Shown one piece after another: positions 16,992-23,353 of a stretch of 49,493 bases of DNA. The translations under genes were made by a program, and so were the position numbers. How positions within the stretch are numbered: the first letter of the stretch is position 1; every line of letters begins with the position of its first letter. Location: the NCBI GenBank assembly GCA_022793195.1, contig JAAWCJ010000012.1:1-49493 (forward strand), given 5' to 3'. This stretch comes from Lachnospiraceae bacterium (GTDB lineage Bacteria; Bacillota; Clostridia; Lachnospirales; Lachnospiraceae). The notes beneath the pieces were generated by a model that saw only the letters and a list, made by a program, of their open reading frames with translations, did no database searches and was not told where the DNA came from.

Positions 16992-17771
16992 ATGACAAAA
17001 CGCGAAGCAGTCATAGAGGCTTTAACCCACCACGATCATCATCCGCTGCCTTATCACATAGAATTTACCAAACAGGCGCTGGATCAGCTGATCGACTACA
17101 CCGGGAATCCCAATATTGAAGAGGAGATTGGAAGTTATCTCCACTATATCCAGTATTGGGGTTGGCCTGAGGAGATTCCGGGACGCCCCGGTTATTTTAA
17201 AGATGAGTTCGGTGTTATCTGGAACCGTAACGGTGCGGATAAAGATATCGGTATGGTGGATAACTGCCTCATTGAAGATATTGAAGACTATGATTATGTT
17301 TTCCCTGTTTGCGATGAAGAGCGCCTGAGAAAAGAATATGAACAGCTTGTTGCGTCTGCTGGCGGACGTTTTACTTTTGCCGGCTTTGGGTTTTGTATGT
17401 TTGAGCGCGCCTGGTCCCTGATGGGAATGGAAGAAGTCCTCTGCTGTATGATTACCAATCCGGAGGAGACGGAAGGGCTGTTTTCCCGTATCGGCGATTA
17501 TTTTGTACATCTTGTGGATATTGCCCTGGAGTACGACATTGACGGAGTTTATTTCGGTGATGACTGGGGGCAGCAAAGAGGGCTGATTATGGGGCCGGAG
17601 CACTGGAGGCATTACATAAAGCCTCAGATGGCCAGGCTTCATAAGCGTGTGAAGGATAAAGGAAAATTTGTATTGCAACATTCCTGTGGGGACTGCCATG
17701 AGATTTTCCCGGATCTGATTGAAATCGGGCTGGACTGTTACCAGACGTTCCAGCCGGAGGTGTATGATATC
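16992..17771 (+). pseudogene. MtaA/UroD-like corrinoid methyltransferase, C-terminus missing
   Basis: 260 authentic residues from ATG 16992 (GAGGG upstream) of a uroporphyrinogen-decarboxylase-fold protein. It has VYFGDDWGQQRGLIMGPEHW and the zinc-site HxC in LQHSCGDCHEIFPD. Family members of this type are about 330-350 residues and need a later cysteine (as in the intact SSGCD of the gene at 18564). Here the coding sequence stops making sense at 17771, where it abuts the inverted end of the corrinoid gene; the frame closes at 17852. It would have moved methyl groups to or from a corrinoid protein. It is probably inactive. Confidence 0.8.
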
Positions 17772-18296
17772 CATGACAATATATTTTTTCCGCAGGTCTT
17801 CCTGATTCAGTTTTGCAATGACCTCCTGCATATATTCCATGGTGGTAGTTAAAAGGGCGGACATGCAGATAATATCGGCACCTTCAGCCTCAGCCTTTTC
17901 AATGAAGGCCTCTGCCGGTACGTCTACTCCCACGTCAAAGACCTCAAACCCGGCGCCTTTTAACATCATGGCCACAAGATTTTTTCCAATATCATGGAGG
18001 TCGCCTTTGACGGTGCCGATGACCACGCGGCCGACAGGTTCGTTTCCGATTTCGATCAGTTTTGGCTCCAGAATACTGAGTCCGGCATTTAAAGCCCTTG
18101 CAGCAACAAGCACCTCCGGCACAAAAACTTCATTTCTTTTAAATTTTCCTCCGATCACAGACATTCCATCCAAAAGCCCTGTGTTTAAAATTGTTTTCGG
18201 GTCCAGTCCTTCATCCAATGCCTGCTGTACCAGCTGTTTGACATTTTTTGCTCTTCCTTTTTGTAAAAATTCAGAAATTTCCTGTAACAGTTCCAT
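17772..18296 (-). pseudogene. Corrinoid (B12-binding) methyltransferase protein, C-terminus missing
   Basis: 175 authentic residues from ATG 18296, with AGGAGG upstream. The N-terminal helical cap (LVQQALDEGLDPKTILNTGLL, then DGMSVIGGKF) is followed by the B12-binding motif DLHDIGKN (99-106) and GFEVFDVGVDVPAE. Such proteins normally have about 210 residues, ending with a VGGAPV-type strand and a final helix. Here the sequence after KKYIVM (17772) is replaced by antisense of the methyltransferase gene, and the frame runs on meaninglessly to 17022. The cobalt-ligating His101 is retained, but the missing strands should damage the Rossmann fold. It is convergent with the truncated gene at 16992. 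Confidence 0.82.
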
Positions 18297-18383
18297 ACAG
18301 ATACCTCCTGTCCTGTTTTTAAAAATGATTCCCTGCAGATAAGAATTCCATATCTACATCCATAAGAGATTTAAGTAATTTCT

Positions 18384-18433
18384 ATTATATAAAAACTGTG
18401 TTAGGATGCGCTCGCATTTTTTTTGGAAATACA
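18384..18433 (-). promoter_or_regulatory. Shared operator and promoter of the corrinoid protein gene
   Basis: On the minus strand TGTATTTCCAAAAAAAATGC continues with GAGCGCA (18433-18407). After 17 nt comes TATAAT (18389-18384). Box and spacing match the other two promoters of this module. The same intergenic region drives the divergent gene at 18564 from a second copy of the box. Confidence 0.72.
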
Positions 18434-18482
18434 AGAATATTTTTAGCATCCGGCCCGAAACCAGGGTATCCATAATTTTTCT

Positions 18483-18532
18483 TGTAATTCTAAAAAAAAT
18501 ACGAACATTACAGAAAGAAACTTCCGTATAAT
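18483..18532 (+). promoter_or_regulatory. Shared operator and promoter of the intact methyltransferase gene
   Basis: TGTAATTCTAAAAAAAATAC continues with GAACATT (18483-18509). It is followed after 17 nt by TATAAT (18527-18532). Third copy of the module's operator. The translation start at 18564 lies 31 nt downstream of the -10 box. Confidence 0.72.
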
Positions 18533-18563
18533 GAAACTACTTAGCAGACAGGAGGTATTCTTA

Positions 18564-19568
18564 ATGGAGCAAAATATGACGGCATGGCGGAAAAAGATTA
18601 TTTCAGATAAGAAAAAAAGGGGAATGCCCATTTTGTCATTTCCGGGAGCCGGGATGTTGGGGGTAAGCGTGGAGGAGATGGTAAAAGACGGCCATTTGCA
18701 GGCATTATGTATGGAAAAAATTGCCCGGGCCTATCCCATGGGAATTGCAGTAAGCCTGATGGATTTATCTGTGGAGGCCGAAGCCTTTGGAAGCCCGGTT
18801 CATTACGGTGAAGATGAAGTGCCTACTGTGAACGGTGAGATCGTCTGCACGGAAGAAGATGCGAAAAACCTTGCGGTTCCCAAGGTGGGAGCCGGGCGTA
18901 CAGGAGAATGTATCAGGGGAATCCGGGAGGCGGCCGGCACGATCACGGATCGCCCGCTGTTTGCCGGAAGTATAGGGCCTTATACCCTGGCAGGCCGTCT
19001 GATGGGGATGACTGAGATTATGGTGATGTGTTATGAGGAACCGGAGACTGTGGGAATGGTGGCTGAGAAAGCGGCAGAATTTTTAATTTCCTATATAGGC
19101 GCTTTCAAGGAAGCAGGAGCAGACGGTGTCATATTGGCAGAGCCGGCAGCAGGCCTCTTATCCCCCAATTTAATCAATGAATTTTCCACCCCTTATGTGG
19201 CGAAAATTCGGGAAGCGGTGGAGGATGATTCATTTCTGGTAATTTATCATAACTGTGGCAATGTGGAGCCGATTATGGAGCAGATGCGCCAGGTGGATGC
19301 TTACGCCTACAGCTTTGGAAATGCCATTGATGTTGAAAAAGCGCTGCAGGTTATCCCGCAGGATCGGCTGGTGATGGGAAATATTGACCCTGCCGGGGTG
19401 CTTCGGGGCGGGACGCCGGATACGGTCAGGGAGGAAACGAGGAAACTGCTGGAGCGGTGTTCAGGGTATCCGAATTTTGTGATTTCGTCCGGCTGCGATA
19501 TACCGCCGATGACGCCAAAAGAAAACATTGAGGCTTTTTTTGAAGCCGTTGAATCGTTTTACCAGTAA
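18564..19568 (+). CDS. MtaA/UroD-family corrinoid methyltransferase
   Basis: An intact 334-residue UroD-fold protein. Zinc-site residues appear in YHNCGNVEP (His and Cys) and ISSGCDIPP (second Cys). PLFAGSIGPYTLAGRL and MGNIDPAGVLRGG are typical barrel segments. It likely transfers a methyl group between a substrate or coenzyme and a corrinoid protein, rather than acting in heme synthesis, because it neighbours a corrinoid protein and a PocR regulator. Start at 18564 follows CAGGAGG; a more upstream ATG overlaps the -10 region. The substrate (methanol, a methoxylated aromatic or a methylamine) cannot be told from the sequence. Its obvious partner corrinoid protein is broken in this window. 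Confidence 0.88.
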   Translation: MEQNMTAWRKKIISDKKKRGMPILSFPGAGMLGVSVEEMVKDGHLQALCMEKIARAYPMGIAVSLMDLSVEAEAFGSPVHYGEDEVPTVNGEIVCTEEDAKNLAVPKVGAGRTGECIRGIREAAGTITDRPLFAGSIGPYTLAGRLMGMTEIMVMCYEEPETVGMVAEKAAEFLISYIGAFKEAGADGVILAEPAAGLLSPNLINEFSTPYVAKIREAVEDDSFLVIYHNCGNVEPIMEQMRQVDAYAYSFGNAIDVEKALQVIPQDRLVMGNIDPAGVLRGGTPDTVREETRKLLERCSGYPNFVISSGCDIPPMTPKENIEAFFEAVESFYQ

Positions 19569-19614
19569 TATCAGGCGGCTGTATATACCCTTGTCAATCG
19601 ACGTTATCTCAAAG

Positions 19615-20868
19615 TCACCGATACTGTTTCGGAGTCAGGCCGGTGTATTTTTTAAACACCCGTGAGAAATAGCTTTGATCGGAAAAACCTACGGCAACGG
19701 CAATATCGATAATGGAATAATCGCTGTTGGCCAACAGCCGTTTGCTTTCCTTAATGCGGATTTTATTCAGGTATTCTTTGAAAGAGGAGCCGGTGGCCTG
19801 TTTGAAAAAGGTGGAGAAGTAAGCGGGGCTTAAGTGGATATGGGCGGCGGCATCTTCCAGTGTAATGGGGGTGGAAAAATTTCGGGCAATATAAAGAACT
19901 GCCTTTTTGGCAAGGTCATGGTTCTTTTCGGGAAGGTGGTCAAACATGTTTTCCATAAAAGAATTCAGTGTTTCCTGAAGCAGGAAACACAAGTCGTCGA
20001 GATTACCGATGGTGTTGATATTTTCAAGGAACTGATTGTTGATTTTCAAAATAATATGGTTGGAAGCCCCGCCGTCAATGGCGGCCCTGGATAAAAGGGA
20101 ACAGAGTTCGATGGCCCGGTTTTTGATGGTGTCCAGGTTGCTTCCTTCTGAAAAAAACACATATCCGAGAAGGTCGTTTAAAAGGGCTTTTGCCTGTGTT
20201 ATGTCTCTGGCTTTTACCCGGGTGACTAATTCCTTTTCCGTTTCATAAGGATATTCCGGGGATTGGGAAGGATGGTAGTTTTTGTATCGCTGGATGGCCT
20301 CATTGATGCGGGACTGTTGGTGGAGTTTTTCCTGGTTGATGATAAAATGTTGGTAGCTGTCGGAAATCAGGCTGGAAAACATGTAATAGAGCAGGTGGCT
20401 GATCTGGGTTACTTTTGCAGGAGGAACAATGGGAAGGGAATGGGCCTCTTCATAAAGCTCTAACAGGGAATCCGTGGGAATCGGATAGCGGCATCCGAGG
20501 TCGGATATCAGCAGGGAATCCGGCTTATCCATGAGAAAAGGTCCCACCAGGACAGAACCAAAAAGAGAGCTTTTATTAATCAGCGGGAATACGATATGGT
20601 TTAAATTGGCATGGCAGGAAAAAATATAAGTTTCCCCCAGATCCATTGCCCGCTTCCCCGCTTTGGCATGGATTTCGCTGCAGATTTCATTGGCCGGGAG
20701 GAAGCGCTTAAATAAATGGCAGAAGGAGGATACATTTCCTGTGGATTGCAAAATAGTGCCTTTGTCATCAATTACCTGGATAGGCAATTCTAAGCAGGCA
20801 TGAAAGGATTTCAGCATATCGGATATCTTGTCTTGTTCCACAATGGTATATAAGTAAGGGATGGACAT
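19615..20868 (-). CDS. PocR-domain AraC-family regulator
   Basis: A 417-residue transcription factor. The N-terminal about 170 residues match a PocR sensory domain (LELPIQVIDDKGTIL..., FCHLFKRFLPANEICSEIHAKAGKRA). A helical linker follows, then two helix-turn-helix motifs of AraC type at the C-terminus (ITLEDAAAHIHLSPAYFSTFFKQATG, broken here for brevity, and SIIDIAVAVGFSDQSYFSRVF). PocR domains commonly accompany corrinoid or propanediol metabolism. It is convergent with the methyltransferase gene, so it most likely activates the three promoters sharing the 27-nt box. AAAGGAGG precedes ATG 20868. Its own promoter (-10 at 20923-20918) sits beside three tandem 20-bp repeats. Confidence 0.9.
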   Translation of the reverse strand: MSIPYLYTIVEQDKISDMLKSFHACLELPIQVIDDKGTILQSTGNVSSFCHLFKRFLPANEICSEIHAKAGKRAMDLGETYIFSCHANLNHIVFPLINKSSLFGSVLVGPFLMDKPDSLLISDLGCRYPIPTDSLLELYEEAHSLPIVPPAKVTQISHLLYYMFSSLISDSYQHFIINQEKLHQQSRINEAIQRYKNYHPSQSPEYPYETEKELVTRVKARDITQAKALLNDLLGYVFFSEGSNLDTIKNRAIELCSLLSRAAIDGGASNHIILKINNQFLENINTIGNLDDLCFLLQETLNSFMENMFDHLPEKNHDLAKKAVLYIARNFSTPITLEDAAAHIHLSPAYFSTFFKQATGSSFKEYLNKIRIKESKRLLANSDYSIIDIAVAVGFSDQSYFSRVFKKYTGLTPKQYR

Positions 20869-20917
20869 GGCGGCCTCCTTTTCACACAGTTTTTTCGTCC
20901 AGAAAAATTATGTTTCA

Positions 20918-20923
20918 ATTATA
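20918..20923 (-). promoter_or_regulatory. -10 box of the PocR-AraC regulator gene
   Basis: On the minus strand TATAAT lies about 50 nt before the regulator's start codon. The -35 position falls within the first 20-bp tandem repeat (AGGATT), which is not a consensus -35. This suggests activator-dependent or repressor-covered transcription. Confidence 0.5.
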
Positions 20924-20930
20924 CCATGTG

Positions 20931-20990
20931 ATCGAAAAAAAATCCTGTTAATCGAAAAAAAATCCTGTTAATCGAAAAAAAGTCCTATAT
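20931..20990. repeat. Three tandem 20-bp repeats at the regulator promoter
   Basis: ATCGAAAAAAAATCCTGTTA occurs at 20931-20950 and again identically at 20951-20970. A third, diverged copy begins ATCGAAAAAAAGTCCTAT at 20971. The 20-bp period is close to two helical turns, as for iteron-like binding sites. The repeats cover the -35 region and upstream of the AraC-family gene. A weak likeness to the CCAAAAAAAGTGC core of the module operator suggests autoregulation. Confidence 0.7.
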
Positions 20991-21043
20991 TTTTATACCC
21001 CTTGTGGAATTTTATCTTAAACAGAAGTTTTTTCCAGGGTCTA

Positions 21044-21072
21044 TTGAAAGGACAAAAAAGGTTTGTTATACT
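21044..21072 (+). promoter_or_regulatory. Predicted promoter of the SUKH gene region
   Basis: TTGAAA (21044-21049) and TATACT (21067-21072) are 17 nt apart. Transcription would start near 21079, about 180 nt before the SUKH start. That is too late for the ATG at 21075 of the small frame described next. Confidence 0.5.
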
Positions 21073-21074
21073 AT

Positions 21075-21263
21075 ATGAAAATTATAGAAGGGATTTTCAG
21101 TGCCCCACAGGCGAATATTTTTCAGCCTTTGGGGGTAAAAGGGAATCAGGTGTTTTTCCTTATGGAAAACAAAACCTTCCGGGGGGACATCATCAACAGG
21201 AAAGGCCTCCTCCAAGTGGCCGCATTAATATATGTAAAAATGCATATGGAGGAACAGAAGTGA
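21075..21263 (+). CDS. Possible small protein coupled to the SUKH gene
   Basis: A 62-residue frame reads MKIIEGIFSAPQANIFQPLG and ends VKMHMEEQK. It overlaps the SUKH start by 4 bp (GTGA), the usual sign of translational coupling, and has protein-like composition. Against it, no ribosome binding site is seen and the best promoter's -10 box ends only 2 nt before its ATG. It could be a remnant of a toxin or upstream gene in a toxin-immunity pair. Treat as tentative. Confidence 0.3.
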   Translation: MKIIEGIFSAPQANIFQPLGVKGNQVFFLMENKTFRGDIINRKGLLQVAALIYVKMHMEEQK

Positions 21264-21844
21264 ACGAATGGGACGAAATATTGGAACAAATTAAGTCGAT
21301 TTCAAAGAGTATTTATTCAAGTATCAACGCTCCTGCCGATATCTCAGAAATACAACTGCTGGAAAAAACCGTAGGAGTAGAATTGCCGGAAGCCTTTTGT
21401 GAATACCTTTCCACGTTAAATGGGCAAAAAAATACGGAAGAAAGTACAAGAAACAGAAATACAGAAATCCCGTTACTCGGGTTAAACCCATTCCTCTCTG
21501 TTACAGGCATCATCGAAACCTGGAACAGGATGTATGATCTCTTTGCCGATGATACGGAACCTCTCAAATGGGTGGCAGAAGATAAAATCAAACCTTTTAT
21601 CTGGAGGAAACATTGGATACCGTTTACGGAGTTTGAGGGAAGCCAGTGCATTATTCTGGATTGCGATCCAGGTAAAAATGGAACTTACGGGCAGGTTTTT
21701 ATTTGGTGCCCTGGTATGGATTATGCCGGAGTTATCGCAAACTCATTTGAAGAATTTTCAAAAGAATTGCTGTTTAGGCTATCTGTAAAAAAATTTGAAT
21801 TGACTGAATGGGGAACGATTAAATTTGAGGATTATTATATATAA
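21260..21844 (+). CDS. SMI1/KNR4 (SUKH) family protein, immunity-like
   Basis: About 194 residues from GTG 21260, with GGAGG 7 nt upstream. The pattern IQLLEKTVGVELPEAFCEYL, then later HWIPFTEFEGSQCIILDCDP and GQVFIWCPGMDYAGVIANSFEEF, is the SUKH fold signature. SUKH proteins commonly neutralise partner nuclease toxins in polymorphic toxin systems. No toxin gene is in the window, so this is an orphan immunity gene or a stray member with another role. A palindromic terminator-like sequence begins right after the stop. Confidence 0.88.
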   Translation: MNEWDEILEQIKSISKSIYSSINAPADISEIQLLEKTVGVELPEAFCEYLSTLNGQKNTEESTRNRNTEIPLLGLNPFLSVTGIIETWNRMYDLFADDTEPLKWVAEDKIKPFIWRKHWIPFTEFEGSQCIILDCDPGKNGTYGQVFIWCPGMDYAGVIANSFEEFSKELLFRLSVKKFELTEWGTIKFEDYYI

Positions 21845-21846
21845 TG

Positions 21847-21890
21847 GGGCTGTGCAAAATATCAGGATATCCTATATTTTGCCACAGCCC
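21847..21890. terminator. Palindrome after the SUKH gene; terminator or IS-end remnant
   Basis: GGGCTGTGCAAAATAT (21847-21862) pairs with ATATTTTGCCACAGCCC (21874-21890) with one bulged base. The outer GGGCTGTGGCAAAAT form is also typical of terminal inverted repeats of some Clostridia insertion sequences. An IS or MITE remnant doing duty as terminator is therefore possible. There is no long T-run. Confidence 0.5.
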
Positions 21891-21894
21891 TTGA

Positions 21895-22011
21895 CCGATA
21901 CCGGATAAGGATAAAATTTTAGAATGGATTGACACAGGAAGAAATTCAATATATAGAATCGAAAATCAAACCGATGGCATAGAAAATTTCAAGCAAGAGG
22001 TGCAAATATGA
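21895..22011 (+). pseudogene. C-terminal remnant of an unknown gene
   Basis: The frame reads PDKDKILEWIDTGRNSIYRI and continues ENQTDGIENFKQEVQI before TGA 22009-22011. That stop overlaps the ATG of the following acetyltransferase by 4 bp (ATGA), as real adjacent genes do. The frame has no start and begins directly after the palindrome at 21847-21890. I infer the 3' end of a gene whose front was lost by insertion or deletion at the palindrome. Confidence 0.45.
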
Positions 22012-22451
22012 AAATTTCAGAAGTGGTGAAAAGGTCATCTCCAACAGTAAATGAGTTGATAGAAGTATGGGAAAGATCTGTAAAAGCAACTCATCTGTTT
22101 TTGTCCGAAGATGAAGTAAAAGAGATAAAGAAATATATTCCTCAGGCCCTGGATAAAATTGCCCATTTGGTAGTTGCAGAGGAGGACAGCGGGCATCCTA
22201 TCGCATTTATGGGGATAGAAGGTTAAAAACTTGAAATGTTGTTTATCGCGCCTGAAGAACGGGGGAAAGGTCTCGGAAAAAAGCTGATCCGCTATGGGAC
22301 TGAAAACTATTCCATCAATGAGGTGGCCGTCAATGAACAGAATCCGCTTGCGCGAGGCTTTTATGAACATATGGGTTTTCAGGTATACAAAAGGACAGAC
22401 TGCGATGAGCAGGGAAATCCTTATCCGCTTTTATATATGAAATTAAGCTGA
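22008..22451 (+). pseudogene. GNAT acetyltransferase interrupted by one in-frame stop
   Basis: Both halves are in the same frame. The first ends ...AFMGIEG followed by TAA at 22224-22226. The second resumes KLEMLFIAPEERGKGLGKKL with the acetyl-CoA-binding R-G-x-G-x-G/K loop and ends LLYMKLS. Joined, they form a typical small N-acetyltransferase of about 147 residues (YjaB-like), with VNEQNPLARGFYEHMGF at the usual place. The expected codon at the stop is probably Asn (GGT AAT AAA is a natural guess). Either a recent nonsense mutation or a sequencing error explains it. No separate binding site exists for the second half. Confidence 0.8.
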
Positions 22452-22474
22452 CTGCCTGTTGATCTATCGTTTAC

Positions 22475-22503
22475 TTGACGGTTTCCTTTCCGGCAGATAT
22501 AAT
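22475..22503 (+). promoter_or_regulatory. Predicted promoter for rluF-ligA-metA
   Basis: TTGACG (22475-22480) and TATAAT (22498-22503) are 17 nt apart, 65 nt before the rluF start. The three following genes overlap or nearly touch, so they are probably one transcript. Confidence 0.65.
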
Positions 22504-22567
22504 AAGTTTTATGTTTGAAACTTGTGGATAAGCGGAGGTTATACCTGGATGGAAAGAGGGAGGAACT

Positions 22568-23353
22568 ATGGAACAGCCTGGAGTTCGTTTAAATAAATAT
22601 CTCAGTGAAGCAGGAGTCTGTTCCCGCAGGGAGGCCGACCGGCTTTTGGAAGCAGGACGGATTACGGTGGATGGAGAGACGGCAGTTATGGGACAGAGGA
22701 TCCTTCCTGGGCAGCAGGTTTTTTTTGATGGAGAACTTGTGGGGGAGAAGGAGCGGCCTGTGCTCCTTCTGGTCAATAAGCCGGCAGGGATTGTCTGTAC
22801 CACTGCGGAATTTAAAGGAGAGAAAAATATCGTGGACATGGTTCATTATCCCGTCCGCCTGTACCCGGTAGGAAGGCTGGATAAAGAATCGGAAGGGTTG
22901 ATTCTGATGACTAATCAGGGTGATTTGATGAATAAAATCCTCCGTCCGGGAAACGCTCATGAAAAAGAGTACCTGGTGGAGGTGAACCGTCCGGTGACGG
23001 CGGAATTTCTGGAGGCGTTAAGGCGGGGTGTTCCCATGCTGGGGACGGTGACGGCGCCATGCCAGGCGGAAAAAACAGGGCCGAAAAGTTTTCGGATGAT
23101 ATTGACCCAGGGTCTTAACCGCCAGATCAGGCGGATGTGTGAGTATTTTGACTACCGGGTGGTGGCTTTGAAGCGGGTCCGGGTGATGAATTTCGTGGTG
23201 GATGGTATTGTTTCCGGCAGCTACAGGGAGGCTACGGAAGCAGAAATGAAAGAGCTTATCCGTCTGCTGGCAGATTCTGACGGAAGGCCCTACAGGGAAA
23301 GAAACAGAAAAAATGAAACAGACGGCAGAAGGCAGGGGAAATATGGAAAATGA
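22568..23353 (+). CDS. rluF: 23S rRNA pseudouridine synthase, RluF/RluB type
   Basis: A 261-residue protein. The N-terminal S4 RNA-binding domain (VRLNKYLSEAGVCSRREADR) is followed by the RsuA/RluB/RluF catalytic domain. VGRLDKESEGLILMTNQGDL holds the catalytic Asp (GRLD), and GLNRQIRRMCEYF is typical of RluF/RluB. It converts a uridine of 23S rRNA to pseudouridine. The C-terminal tail is basic and low-complexity (RNRKNETDGRRQGKYGK). It overlaps the ligA start by 11 bp. Exact target (2604/2605 region) is inferred. Confidence 0.88.
   Translation: MEQPGVRLNKYLSEAGVCSRREADRLLEAGRITVDGETAVMGQRILPGQQVFFDGELVGEKERPVLLLVNKPAGIVCTTAEFKGEKNIVDMVHYPVRLYPVGRLDKESEGLILMTNQGDLMNKILRPGNAHEKEYLVEVNRPVTAEFLEALRRGVPMLGTVTAPCQAEKTGPKSFRMILTQGLNRQIRRMCEYFDYRVVALKRVRVMNFVVDGIVSGSYREATEAEMKELIRLLADSDGRPYRERNRKNETDGRRQGKYGK

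Noticed and set aside
18564..19568. Heme-pathway uroporphyrinogen decarboxylase
   Set aside because: Although it shares the fold, it has the zinc-site Cys/His pattern of corrinoid methyltransferases and lies with a corrinoid protein and PocR regulator.
20931..20990. CRISPR-like repeats
   Set aside because: The 20-bp units are directly abutting with no spacers and no cas genes are in the window; they are promoter iterons.
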